A DNA stretch of 64,000 nucleotides from Segatella paludivivens DSM 17968 = JCM 13650 (GTDB lineage: Bacteria; Bacteroidota; Bacteroidia; Bacteroidales; Bacteroidaceae). A program made the position numbers and the translations under genes. The DNA is taken from NCBI RefSeq assembly GCF_000373185.1, contig NZ_KB890685.1, positions 1,430-65,429 on the forward strand. The letters are read 5' to 3'. Under the pieces are notes generated by a model that did no database searches, had not been told where the DNA came from, and saw only the letters and a program-made list of their open reading frames with translations. Shown here piece by piece: positions 1-8,457 of the stretch (position 1 is its first letter; the number at the start of each line of letters is the position of its first letter).

Positions 1-768
1 GTACTGCCTGATTCTGTGGCAGGTAGCGTACATGCCTATATGTTCATCGGTGGTCGCTACTCCCATGAGGTATCCAGGGAGCCGGACGGTCGTTACTATC
101 TCTGCTTCGACAACCGCAAGACGATGCGTCTTGTTGCAGTGGGTTTAGGCAGTGGCGACAGCGTTCAGCTCGTTCCTCCCGTTTTGGGCGATTCTCTTGG
201 CAGCGTCTGCGCAAGGCTTCGCCGTCTCGGTGACTCCCGCTCTGCTACAAGAGCAGCTGATGCCATCACCGAGATCACTCCGATGAGCTATATCTGCTAT
301 GGCGACTTCAGCTATACGCCCGGTGATGCACTGCGTGACTCCAGCTTTGCCACCCTCACGATGACGAATAAGAATGTGCGCATCCATATCGTGATTCGTA
401 ACCTTCTCAGTCAGATGGGTGCAGGCAACTACACCGTAAAGCTTCAAGGCTTCCGCAGTGCCCTTGCCTTCGACGGCAGTATCAAGGGCGACAGCGTGGT
501 CTATGAGCCACATGGGGGCTTCAACAGTAATGGTGTGTTCTCTACGGATATCATCAATGCCCTTCCCACGGCTAATGGAGAGAACGTGACTTTCACCCTT
601 TACAAAAACGACAATCCGATATTCAAAAGCACCACGGACTCATCAGGAACCCCGATAACCCTTTCTCCTGAAGATGACAAGGCAATCGTTGTAGATGTTG
701 GTAAGATGGGTGTTAATATTCATGTGATGCCTTGGAGCGATGTAAGCAATGGCACCATCTTCTACTAG
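1..768 (+). CDS. FimB/Mfa2-like fimbrial anchor protein, 5'-truncated
   Basis: The frame is open from base 1 to the TAG at 766-768, so the gene begins outside the window; 255 residues remain. A GTG at 16 is only an internal codon. The residues resemble the FimB/Mfa2 anchor family of Bacteroidales: short beta-strand segments, a central ITEITPMSYICYGDF stretch, and a C-terminal half ending in a hydrophobic strand (VDVGKMGVNIHVMPW). Such lipoproteins hold the fimbrial shaft on the outer membrane and limit its length. The next gene, 56 nt downstream on the same strand, encodes a fimbrillin-like lipoprotein, which supports the call. The signal peptide and lipobox are not visible because the 5' end is missing. 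The assignment rests on family resemblance and neighbourhood. Confidence 0.7.
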   Translation, partial: VLPDSVAGSVHAYMFIGGRYSHEVSREPDGRYYLCFDNRKTMRLVAVGLGSGDSVQLVPPVLGDSLGSVCARLRRLGDSRSATRAADAITEITPMSYICYGDFSYTPGDALRDSSFATLTMTNKNVRIHIVIRNLLSQMGAGNYTVKLQGFRSALAFDGSIKGDSVVYEPHGGFNSNGVFSTDIINALPTANGENVTFTLYKNDNPIFKSTTDSSGTPITLSPEDDKAIVVDVGKMGVNIHVMPWSDVSNGTIFY

Positions 769-824
769 ATCATAAAGTGGTTTTGTAATCCAATACATAC
801 CTCACAGTTAAGCTAAGAAACATA

Positions 825-2654
825 ATGAACAAATATCACACTCTATATTCCCTTTCAGTTCCAGTACTGCTACTGTCTCTGTGTCTTTTCCTTTCATCCT
901 GTGCAGGCGAGGATATTACGTCGACTTCACAGAATAGCGGAGACAAAACGATGGTTAAGCTTAGTTTCTGCATCAGTGACGGCAACCAGACGCGTGCCAT
1001 CACTTCAGTCAATGAGAATATCGTGAGCGATATCACAGTGTTGATCTTTGATTCCAATAATTCATTGATTGGTAGCCAATATCTGTCTTCTGTATCAGCG
1101 GGCACAGTTTCTGTGCCTGTAACCACACGCTCAGCTACAGGATGCACGATCTACGCCATTGCCAATACAGGTTCATCAAGCTATTTTGCGGGTGTGAATA
1201 CAATCGCAAAGCTGAATACCATGTACACTACCATAGCCAGTGCCGATGCGCTGGAAAGCAATGGCAGCACAGCTGGCAGTACAGGTGCTCTGATGATAGG
1301 TAAGGCATTTGCCGATATCACAACAGGTGGAGCGAACCAGTTCTCAATTTCTTTATATCACCAATGCGGCAAGTTTACCTTCAACATCAATCCAGGCAGT
1401 GGAGTAACCGTTACGGGGTATCAGCTATGTAATGTTCCTTTGAGCAGCTATATCACTGACAGTCATGTTCCCACATTAGCCTCTACCGTAGTAGGTCCTC
1501 CTGCAGGTTCTGGTAGCTATGGAAGCTTTGCCGCTGTGAGCGGTTTAACCAATACTGCTTCTTTTTCAAAGACTTACTATATCTACGAGAATTTATGCGG
1601 AAGTAACATCAATGCTACTAGCGAAGCACTTCGTAACAGCAGCAATGCTCCTGTGTCAAGTTCAGCCAGTGCAAGTTATCTTCTGATCAATGCCAAGGGT
1701 AACGGCTGGAGTTCAACGTATAGAGTTTATCTGGGAGGAATGACTAATGCTACTACTCCAGCAACAGACCTTACCAACTTCAATGTTTATCGCAATTTGA
1801 ATTACAATTGCATAATCACCCTTGGTCCAAGTGGAGGCGATGGAGATACAAGGGTAGTCTATCAAGTAATAAGCAACAGAAGTAATATGTATATGGGTGA
1901 TGCAACTGTGGGTAACTATCTTTATAACGACGGGACAAATGGAACTACGTTCAAGTCTGGTCAGACGGTAGGTATCATCTATTCAAGTGAACTGACTCAG
2001 ACACAGTACAATGCAGGTTGCCGTCATGGAAGGGTTATGGCGCTTAAAAATGCAAATGGTGGAAATTCTAATTACTGGAGTAGTAACTACAATTCTCCTT
2101 ATATAAATCATAGCAGTACAGGTCATCCTTATACGACAGATTTCAAGACAAGTTATGGGGATGTAAGTAGTGGATATGATGCCATGAGTGCTAGCAGAAG
2201 CTATGTTGGTACCAGTAGTAATTATGCTTGGTATTACTGTAAGAACTATAATGACGGCATTCCTTCAAAGAGCTTTGTCAATGCTCCCAATAATGTCGGC
2301 GTCTGGTATCTTCCCAGTGCTGGGGACTGGTGGGATATTATGGAGAATTTAGGCACTTGGACAGCTGCACAAAAAACAACAATCATAAGTCTGCGTAGTA
2401 GTAGTCTTGCATCTGTTGGAAATCATATACTAGAAAGTCTTAATGGTACATACTTTAGTACCTTAAATTCAAAATTAAGCGCAGCAGGTGGAGATGTGAT
2501 AGTTCCAAGTAGTGGTGCCTATTATTTTTGGACTTCCTCAGAGAATAGTAGTAGCAGCGCAGAGAGGCCTCACTTCACCGCAGAGATCATCTATTGGGAA
2601 GGCTATGATAAGATGATAACCAATGGCTACCTTCGTTCTGTCCTCGCTTTTTAA
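825..2654 (+). CDS. Mfa1/FimA-type fimbrillin lipoprotein with lectin-like C-terminal domain
   Basis: The 609-residue product has a lipoprotein signal peptide with the lipobox LSSC at Cys26. Residues about 45-330 look like a FimA/Mfa1 pilin domain: a TRAIT stretch with Arg57, then SDITVLIFDSNNSLIG as the first strands. In Porphyromonas pilins an Arg in this area is the protease site that frees the donor strand; that role is inferred here. Residues about 340-609 form a second domain with WYLPSAGDWWDIM near 494 and a final block from residue 566 (FWTSSEN to RSVLAF). This layout resembles the FISUMP/DUF1566 or C-type-lectin-like folds found on tip adhesins and on diversity-generating-retroelement targets. 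It follows the anchor gene and is probably a minor or tip pilin. No reverse transcriptase is in the window. Confidence 0.72.
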   Translation: MNKYHTLYSLSVPVLLLSLCLFLSSCAGEDITSTSQNSGDKTMVKLSFCISDGNQTRAITSVNENIVSDITVLIFDSNNSLIGSQYLSSVSAGTVSVPVTTRSATGCTIYAIANTGSSSYFAGVNTIAKLNTMYTTIASADALESNGSTAGSTGALMIGKAFADITTGGANQFSISLYHQCGKFTFNINPGSGVTVTGYQLCNVPLSSYITDSHVPTLASTVVGPPAGSGSYGSFAAVSGLTNTASFSKTYYIYENLCGSNINATSEALRNSSNAPVSSSASASYLLINAKGNGWSSTYRVYLGGMTNATTPATDLTNFNVYRNLNYNCIITLGPSGGDGDTRVVYQVISNRSNMYMGDATVGNYLYNDGTNGTTFKSGQTVGIIYSSELTQTQYNAGCRHGRVMALKNANGGNSNYWSSNYNSPYINHSSTGHPYTTDFKTSYGDVSSGYDAMSASRSYVGTSSNYAWYYCKNYNDGIPSKSFVNAPNNVGVWYLPSAGDWWDIMENLGTWTAAQKTTIISLRSSSLASVGNHILESLNGTYFSTLNSKLSAAGGDVIVPSSGAYYFWTSSENSSSSAERPHFTAEIIYWEGYDKMITNGYLRSVLAF

Positions 2655-3007
2655 CGATTTATCTATTTTAAATATATATTATGTGTATACCGCATCTTAA
2701 AAACCGCCTGTGGTGGTAGACCCCCTAAAAATATAAACCCTCTATGGTATTATCTCATGACTTACCGATCTAACGTGATACAATGACGTTGCTGAGCTTG
2801 ACAATAGAAAAAGCTAAATGTTACCTTCGTTTCTACCGCTATACGGTAGGAGAAAATGGTGAATATCAATCTGGAACTATTGTCTCTAATCTATAGAGCA
2901 AACAGTCGTTATGAAACAAGCATGATGTTTGAACTTCTAATTAAATATAATAAGGATGCTTAATAGCATGGTATAAAAAGTATATAACTCAATTCGGATG
3001 CCTGTCA

Positions 3008-3199
3008 ATGATGCAGCAATCGCTGCATCATGAAGAAAAAAGATTCGTGAGAACCGAAGGCGTCTAATAATTATCACTATAATTAGATAGAATACTTTAT
3101 TCTATCTTTCCCCGGATTAATGACAAATTGATCTGAGGAATTCACACAAGCGTGTGTGTCTTTCGAAAGCCTTTCCCCGTGAGGGGAGGGGCCTTTTCT
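3008..3199 (+). ncRNA. candidate structured RNA ending in an intrinsic terminator
   Basis: Four hairpins follow one another. The stems are 3008-3017/3022-3031 (10 bp, loop AATC), 3086-3094/3098-3106 (9 bp, loop CTT), 3143-3147/3152-3156 (5 bp), and 3169-3178/3183-3192 (10 bp with two G-U pairs, loop GTGA). The last is followed by CTTTTCTTT and looks like a terminator. The terminator lies more than 500 nt after the pilin stop, so it probably ends a separate transcript. No good promoter was recognised, so the 5' end is unknown. No known RNA family was recognised. Confidence 0.35.
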
Positions 3200-3200
3200 T
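3169..3200 (+). terminator. rho-independent terminator
   Basis: A 10-bp GC-rich stem (3169-3178 with 3183-3192) has a GTGA tetraloop and is followed by a T-rich run. Confidence 0.75.
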
Positions 3201-3354
3201 TAATTAATAGGAGTCTAACTACCTATAGATGTTTTATAAAGCTTATTGTAGCTAATGGTTATAGTGACTTAATACAGAAAAGGTGTTGTTGATATCTTTT
3301 ATTGATGACAACATAGTTATTTATTTAACGAAGTGTTGTAAAGAGGACTGTCTA

Positions 3355-4053
3355 TTAAAAGATTAATTTATAGCCCACACCTCTTACATTAATAATTCTG
3401 ATATTATTATCTTTAGATAACTTGTGACGAAGTTTGGTTATAAAAACCTGAAGACTACGGGTATTAAAAAAACTGTCATCCCCCCACAGCTGAAGAAGAA
3501 TATCTTTAGTCTCAACAACAGTGTCTTTATTTTCCGCCAACATACGTAGGATTTCTGTTTCTCGATGAGACAATTCCTCGGAACAGTTATCATATATTAG
3601 CTTTTCTGTCTTTGTATTCAACTGATATTGTCCAATGGTTATCTCTTTATTCAGATCTGTAGAATGATTAATAGTTTGATAAAGACTTGTAAGTTTAGCA
3701 AGAGCCTTAATTCGTACTATCAGTTCCTGCATGCCAAAAGGCTTTTTTAGATAATCATTTGCCCCCAATTCAAAACCTTTAACAACATCATTTATCGCAG
3801 AGCGAGCCGTAAGGAACAAAACGGGTGTTATTTTTTCTGTTTTACGTATTCTACGTACCATTTCGAAACCATCAATCTTTGGCATCATAACATCAGCAAC
3901 AACTACATCGGGTTTTGATTCCTTAAATAGTTTTAGTCCTTCTTCTCCATCTGCTGCTAATGTGATTTCAAAGCCTTGTGCATCTAGCGTATCCTTGATA
4001 ATCATTGCCAAGGTCGTCTCATCTTCAACCAATAATACTCTTAAGTTATTCAT
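3355..4053 (-). CDS. OmpR-family response regulator (RprY-like)
   Basis: The 232-residue product has a receiver domain followed by a winged-helix DNA-binding domain. The acidic pocket is VEDE at residues 9-12. The phosphoacceptor is Asp54 in VVVADVMMPKIDG, with Thr82 and Lys104 (YLKKPF) in the usual places. The effector domain runs from about 135 and includes SHRETEILRMLAEN, SLQVFITKLRHKL and the terminal VRGVGYKL. The ATG lies inside the end of the upstream kinase gene (8-nt overlap), so the two are co-translated. It resembles RprY of Bacteroides, but orthology is inferred. Likely targets are the adjacent 11-bp repeat arrays at 5544-5586 and 7781-7802. Confidence 0.92.
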   Translation of the reverse strand: MNNLRVLLVEDETTLAMIIKDTLDAQGFEITLAADGEEGLKLFKESKPDVVVADVMMPKIDGFEMVRRIRKTEKITPVLFLTARSAINDVVKGFELGANDYLKKPFGMQELIVRIKALAKLTSLYQTINHSTDLNKEITIGQYQLNTKTEKLIYDNCSEELSHRETEILRMLAENKDTVVETKDILLQLWGDDSFFNTRSLQVFITKLRHKLSKDNNIRIINVRGVGYKLIF

Positions 4054-5500
4054 AGAATCTTAGTTTAAATGTCGTAAATTTAGAAGGCTCGCTTTCAACT
4101 TCAATTGAACCATGAAATTTGTCCATGATGCCCTTTACGTAGTAGAGTCCAAGTCCATAACCCTTAACGTTTTGGATATTTCCATGAGGTACCCTATAGA
4201 ATTTATCAAATATATATTTCAGATTGTTTTGTTCTATACCAATACCATGATCAGTAATGTCTATCTCTATAAAATCGTCATATTGATTAGCTGTTATCTT
4301 AATAATAGCTTCCTCTTTTGAATATTTTATTGCATTATCTAATAGATTACTAATTATATTTGAAAAATGAGACCGATCAACTTTTATGGTTAAGTCATCT
4401 TTAATATTAGTAGTTATATCTACAGGCTTATCCGCCTTCAGTTTTTGCTGTGCAACAATATAACGAACAACAGACATGATATTTACTTCCTCAATCTTTA
4501 AACTCATGGTTTTTCGTCTTTCCATACTCATTGATAGAATCTGCTCTACTAGATTGGAAAGTCGTTTTAATTGCTCTTGGGTGATAGAAAGATACTTTTT
4601 GGTTTTCTCTGTATCATTGGTGCCATTAAAGTTGAGCAGAACATCATTTGCTGCATAAGCTACAGCTATGGGAGTCTTGAGTTCATGAGTCATATTATTT
4701 GTAAAGTCGCTTTTCATCTCATCAAGAGTCTTTTGTTTCATGATCGTATGTATCAGATAATAAAAAACGAATATCAAAATAATAAGGATGATGAGTGACG
4801 TTACCAATATTCCACTCATCTGGCGTAGAGCCACAGTTGTGGTTGGTGGTAGTAATAATACATATGAATAAGTATGCTCTGGGTTTATAGATAATTTTAA
4901 AGTGTCTGTGTATTTATAGTTTGATTCGCCAAAAGAGGCAATCGTCTTTTCCTGAAACTTTTTTTCTCCATCTTTCTTATAATAGTGAATATATAATAAC
5001 CGGTGTGGGCTATTAATACCAAGAGAGTCAAGTCGTCTGTTCAATAATTTATTAAAGTATCCTACATTTATATTTTTCATGAGGTCAAGCCCTGAATGGA
5101 TGCCCTGTTGCATATAAACTTCAAACTGTAATATGCCCTTAGGATTACGTAACATACTGGAAAAATCAATATCAGGAATTTCTGTGCTAGTTGCATATTT
5201 GCTCTCTTCAGTATGATCTTTCAGGTGTGATTGATTTTTTACTGTTGCAGAATGATCATTAGCGTTTATTTCCACATTAATGTCCATGCGTCCATGTTTT
5301 CGTTTCTTCTCTTTGCGCAATATTGCTATACGATGGAACACTTCGTCATAATCAGATAGTCTGACGACCTCTTTGATGTCACTTTTTATCTTACTTTGCA
5401 TCGTGGTATAAAGTCCCGTAAGCCAATAAGCCTGATAAGCAAATATTATTGTTAAGGCAACAATAACCAAAATTACGATATGTTTCAATGATAGTTTCAT
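4046..5500 (-). CDS. membrane sensor histidine kinase (RprX-like)
   Basis: The ATG at 5500 (MKLSLKHIVILV) was chosen over an in-frame ATG at 5518, because 5506-5513 on the minus strand reads TATCTTTG, a promoter -7 element. Transmembrane helices lie at about residues 6-25 and 230-252, flanking a roughly 200-residue periplasmic sensor domain with no recognised fold. The cytoplasmic part has the H-box MTHELKTPI (His272), the N-box NLLDNAIKYS, the G1 box DHGIGI and the G2 box GYGLGLYYVKG. It phosphorylates the response regulator, whose gene overlaps its 3' end. The pair is divergent from a TonB-receptor-type gene, which suggests that it senses envelope state or a nutrient; the signal is unknown. 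Confidence 0.9.
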   Translation of the reverse strand: MKLSLKHIVILVIVALTIIFAYQAYWLTGLYTTMQSKIKSDIKEVVRLSDYDEVFHRIAILRKEKKRKHGRMDINVEINANDHSATVKNQSHLKDHTEESKYATSTEIPDIDFSSMLRNPKGILQFEVYMQQGIHSGLDLMKNINVGYFNKLLNRRLDSLGINSPHRLLYIHYYKKDGEKKFQEKTIASFGESNYKYTDTLKLSINPEHTYSYVLLLPPTTTVALRQMSGILVTSLIILIILIFVFYYLIHTIMKQKTLDEMKSDFTNNMTHELKTPIAVAYAANDVLLNFNGTNDTEKTKKYLSITQEQLKRLSNLVEQILSMSMERRKTMSLKIEEVNIMSVVRYIVAQQKLKADKPVDITTNIKDDLTIKVDRSHFSNIISNLLDNAIKYSKEEAIIKITANQYDDFIEIDITDHGIGIEQNNLKYIFDKFYRVPHGNIQNVKGYGLGLYYVKGIMDKFHGSIEVESEPSKFTTFKLRFYE

Positions 5501-5543
5501 GATTGCAAAGATAAACATTTTTAGTATAGTAAGGTTAAAGTGA

Positions 5544-5586
5544 TAAGACTAAATAACTTTTCTTTTAAGACTAGATAAGCCTAAAT
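5544..5586 (+). promoter_or_regulatory. candidate response-regulator binding array (three 11-bp direct repeats)
   Basis: TAAGACTAAAT at 5544-5554, TAAGACTAGAT at 5566-5576 and TAAGCCTAAAT at 5576-5586 are in the same orientation, with starts 22 and 10 bp apart, i.e. about two and one helical turns. The array ends 2 bp before the -33 TTTG of the receptor promoter. Tandem direct half-sites next to -33 are typical for OmpR-family activators. The regulator assignment is inferred from the divergent two-component genes. Confidence 0.5.
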
Positions 5587-5588
5587 TC

Positions 5589-5619
5589 TTTGATTGCATA
5601 TTTAATCACTGTAACTTTG
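5589..5619 (+). promoter_or_regulatory. Bacteroidota-type promoter of the barrel gene
   Basis: TTTG at 5589-5592, a 19-nt spacer and TAACTTTG at 5612-5619 match the Bacteroidota TTTG/TAnnTTTG consensus. Transcription would begin near 5627, giving a leader of about 20 nt before the ATG at 5647. Confidence 0.75.
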
Positions 5620-5646
5620 CAGCATTAAATACAAATTTAAAAGATT

Positions 5647-7719
5647 ATGAGAAATGCTTTATTATTAACAGTCTTATCAATGGCATTAACAGCCAATGCA
5701 CAGTCTGTTGATTCGTTACGTATGGATAGTATTATGCACCAATTGCCTGACGTAGTTATTAAGGGGGAACGACCTATTGCTAAGGTTAAGGGCAGTTCTA
5801 TTATATACGATTTGCCAAGGTTGATAGAAAAGAAGTCTGTTGATAATATATATGATGCTGTTAAAGAGCTTCCAGGTGTTATTGAGCAAAACGACAAAAT
5901 AACACTAGGAGGGTTGCCTACAACAGTCATATTAGATGGAAAGGTTACTATGATGAATTCAACAGAATTGTATTCTCTTTTGAGGAGTCTTCCTGCGAAT
6001 AGTATCGCTAAAGCCGAAGTAATGTATAATGCACCGGCAAAAATGCAGTTACGTGGCGCTGTAATCAATATTGAACTTAAGCATCATACTGATGGAAATG
6101 CTCCGCTGCAAGGAGAAGTTAATATGGCATTGAATCAAAAGCATGATGCCAGATTCGGCGAACGAGCCTCTTTGTTGTATAGCAAAGGAAAACTGTCTAT
6201 TGATGGAATGTATCTGCATAGTCACGGCAGGGATTATTCATGGACAGACGAGGCCAGTCATCATAGTCTTGACAACGGTTCGGTACATGATATTATTTCA
6301 AATGAGATCTCACGAGACACAGAATATGGCGATAAGTTCCGTTTTGGGCTGGATTATCGTTTTGCAGATAATAATGTACTTAGCTTCATCTATAATGGTG
6401 CATATAATCACAAACATGGCTCTCAGGATATGTCAGGTAACATATTCGGTCAGACAGACATAATTAGTCATAACTGGCTTCACAATCTACGAATGGACTA
6501 TAAAGCTCCCTTTGGTATGAAGGTTGGAGCAGAAATGACATATTATCATAATCCTGAGACTCAATTTCTAAACAGCAGTCTGCCTACAGGAAAACTTTCT
6601 TATAATGTTGATAATAATCAGAAAGTAAATAGATGGAAGTTCTTTCTTTCACAAGAACATCATTTAGGCAATGAATGGAATCTTAATTATGGCGTAGTTT
6701 ATACCACTAGTATTAATAATAGTTCGCAACATTATATCGATGCCAATTCAACAACAGGTGAAGAGCCAACAAATAGCTATACTCACCAGTCAGAAAACGA
6801 CGTAAATCTCTATGCAGGTTTTGATAAAAGTTTCGGAAGTAAGTTGACTACAGAGGCATCTGTTGCTGCAGAGTACTATCATTCTCCCAATTGGCATCAT
6901 TGGGATTTCTTTCCTACCTTTAATATTACTTATATGCCAAAGCAGGGGCATGTGTTACAGGTTGGGCTGAGCTACGACCGTACCTATCCAGAATATTGGG
7001 CTATGACAAACTTTACAACTTTCAGCAATGGCGGATATAATGAAATTACAGGTAATCCTAATTTGAAACCTGCTGATGAGTATCAGTTTCAGACAGTATA
7101 TGTCATGAAAAGTAAATATCAATTAATAGGATGGTTTAACTACACCAACAATTATTTTGTGCAGTCACCTTATCAGCGTCATGATCGATTAGCAATCAGT
7201 TATCAGTCGCAAAACTTTAATTTCCAGGAACAAGGTGGTTTACAGGCTATTGTTCCTTTTAAAGTATCACAATTGCTAGATAGTAGATTTACATTGATGG
7301 GTGTATGGCAGCGTGAGAAAGATGATCATTTTTATGATATTAGTTTTGACCGTCATATCTTTTATGTTATGGCAAATCTCAACAACAATATCACACTTTC
7401 TACAAGCCCAGATATAACTTTGTCTGTTGATGGTATGATTCGTTCTAAAGCTATTCAGGCTACTTATGATTTGCCTGCTTCTGGTGATGTAAATCTTAGT
7501 GCTAGATGGTTATTCATGAAAAAACATGCCATCGTTCGCGTGTTCTGCAATGACATTTTCCAGACTTCGGTCATCAATCCACGTATCAATTACGATCGAC
7601 AAAATCTTAGCATGGATTTCTCTTGTTATCGTGAATTTGGCGTTTCTTTTACGTATAAATTTGGAGGGTATAAAGAGAAAACAAATCATACCGTTGATAC
7701 ATCAAGATTTAAACAGTAA
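5647..7719 (+). CDS. TonB-dependent-receptor-like outer-membrane beta-barrel protein
   Basis: The 690-residue product has a signal peptide (MRNALLLTVLSMALTANAQS). A short segment LPDVVIKGERPIAK resembles a TonB box. The plug follows (SSIIYDLPRLI, VDNIYDAVKELPGV, LGGLPTTVILDGK, LPANSIAKAEV), then a long beta-barrel of the outer-membrane OMP_b-brl_3 kind. The usual N-terminal carboxypeptidase-regulatory domain is missing, so the protein is shorter than its larger relative at 15120. It is divergent from the kinase-regulator pair and its promoter abuts the 11-bp repeat array, so it is probably a target of that system. The substrate is unknown. It has no SusD-like partner. A terminator follows at 7728. 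Confidence 0.82.
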   Translation: MRNALLLTVLSMALTANAQSVDSLRMDSIMHQLPDVVIKGERPIAKVKGSSIIYDLPRLIEKKSVDNIYDAVKELPGVIEQNDKITLGGLPTTVILDGKVTMMNSTELYSLLRSLPANSIAKAEVMYNAPAKMQLRGAVINIELKHHTDGNAPLQGEVNMALNQKHDARFGERASLLYSKGKLSIDGMYLHSHGRDYSWTDEASHHSLDNGSVHDIISNEISRDTEYGDKFRFGLDYRFADNNVLSFIYNGAYNHKHGSQDMSGNIFGQTDIISHNWLHNLRMDYKAPFGMKVGAEMTYYHNPETQFLNSSLPTGKLSYNVDNNQKVNRWKFFLSQEHHLGNEWNLNYGVVYTTSINNSSQHYIDANSTTGEEPTNSYTHQSENDVNLYAGFDKSFGSKLTTEASVAAEYYHSPNWHHWDFFPTFNITYMPKQGHVLQVGLSYDRTYPEYWAMTNFTTFSNGGYNEITGNPNLKPADEYQFQTVYVMKSKYQLIGWFNYTNNYFVQSPYQRHDRLAISYQSQNFNFQEQGGLQAIVPFKVSQLLDSRFTLMGVWQREKDDHFYDISFDRHIFYVMANLNNNITLSTSPDITLSVDGMIRSKAIQATYDLPASGDVNLSARWLFMKKHAIVRVFCNDIFQTSVINPRINYDRQNLSMDFSCYREFGVSFTYKFGGYKEKTNHTVDTSRFKQ

Positions 7720-7727
7720 TAATCTAA

Positions 7728-7766
7728 ATGAGTCACTTATTATCAAAGTAAGTGGCTCATTTTGTT
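7728..7766 (+). terminator. rho-independent terminator of the barrel gene
   Basis: A 12-bp stem (7728-7739 with 7749-7760, one G-U pair) with a 9-nt loop is followed by TTTGTT. Confidence 0.8.
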
Positions 7767-7780
7767 AAGGATAGATATAT

Positions 7781-7802
7781 TAAAACTAGATTAAGACTAA
7801 AT
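7781..7802 (+). promoter_or_regulatory. two abutting 11-bp repeats like those at 5544
   Basis: TAAAACTAGAT (7781-7791) is followed directly by TAAGACTAAAT (7792-7802). The second copy is identical to the one at 5544-5554. A -7-like TAATTTTG lies at 7812-7819, 9 bp downstream of the pair, with no clear -33 TTTG, as in an activator-dependent promoter. No gene of usual size starts before the menaquinone operon. Confidence 0.45.
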
Positions 7803-7922
7803 TAACTTAAGTAATTTTGTTCAAAGAAACTTTTTCTTACATGAATATAATTAATGGTTATAGTCAGGCAAATTACAATATAATCTCTGAGTAAATATTT
7901 AGGTTGTTCCACATTTTATTTA

Positions 7923-7930
7923 TATCTTTG
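7923..7930 (+). promoter_or_regulatory. -7 element of the menaquinone operon
   Basis: TATCTTTG followed by C matches the TAnnTTTG consensus. A TTG at 7904-7906 gives only a 16-nt spacer, so the -33 element is weak. The leader to the first ATG would be about 90 nt. Confidence 0.55.
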
Positions 7931-8025
7931 CATATGATACAGCTGCAATAGGCATCACATTCAGATAAACTTGATTGTTCTGCTATCGTTTGCAGCATCT
8001 TTACAATAAGGAAAAAGATAACATT

Positions 8026-8457
8026 ATGAATGTAGAAAAACAAAAAGAAATATTGCTAAAAGATGATGGGTTGTCTAACACCCTCGGTATGGAATTTATT
8101 TCTACTCCAGAGCCAGATACTTGTATGGCTAAAATGAAGGTTGATGAACGTAATCGTCAACCATTTGGCTTTCTTAGTGGAGGTGCTTCTCTAGCATTGG
8201 CAGAGAACTTGGCAGGCGTTGGTAGTTTGGCTTTATGTCCTGGAAAAATATGTGTAGGAATTAATGTAAGTGGAAATCATGTTCGTGCTGTACTTGAAGG
8301 CGATACAGTAACTGCTTATGGTAAACTGCAATTCAAGGGTAATACTTTGCATGAATGGCAAATAGACATAAAAAACAGTGATGGAAACTTGATTTCTACA
8401 GTTCATGTCACTAATTATATAATGAGATCTACTGCGCCGAAAAATAAGAATGATTAG
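8026..8457 (+). CDS. menI: hotdog-fold thioesterase, probable DHNA-CoA thioesterase
   Basis: The open frame reaches a TTG at 7975, but the ATG at 8026 gives the normal 143-residue PaaI-family start (MNVEKQKEIL) and has an AAGGAAAAAG purine stretch just upstream. The sequence shows the family pattern RQPFGFLSGGASLALAENLA, with the catalytic acidic residue in the helix (Glu in LAENLA), followed by strands of the hotdog domain. It is the first gene of a menaquinone operon and overlaps menF by 8 nt, which points to hydrolysis of 1,4-dihydroxy-2-naphthoyl-CoA. The family fold is clear. The exact substrate is inferred from the neighbours. Confidence 0.8.
   Translation: MNVEKQKEILLKDDGLSNTLGMEFISTPEPDTCMAKMKVDERNRQPFGFLSGGASLALAENLAGVGSLALCPGKICVGINVSGNHVRAVLEGDTVTAYGKLQFKGNTLHEWQIDIKNSDGNLISTVHVTNYIMRSTAPKNKND

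Larger units (their letters stand above)
2655..3354. other. 700-bp gene-free region between fimbrial and two-component genes
   Basis: No convincing protein gene was found. A 37-codon open frame (2783-2896) has no family resemblance. The right half (3008-3199) holds four hairpins in a row and ends in a rho-independent terminator, listed separately as a candidate RNA. The stretch 3200-3354 is AT-rich, lies downstream of the minus-strand response regulator, and shows no clear terminator for it. Confidence 0.6.

Noticed and set aside
145-513. 122-codon minus-strand frame inside the fimbrial anchor gene
   Set aside because: Shadow of the plus-strand coding frame; the plus-strand protein fits a known family and continues beyond the window.
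3253-7864. Shared 13-mer TAATGGTTATAGT at 3253 and 7852
   Set aside because: In 64 kb of AT-rich DNA such matches are expected by chance, and the flanks do not align.
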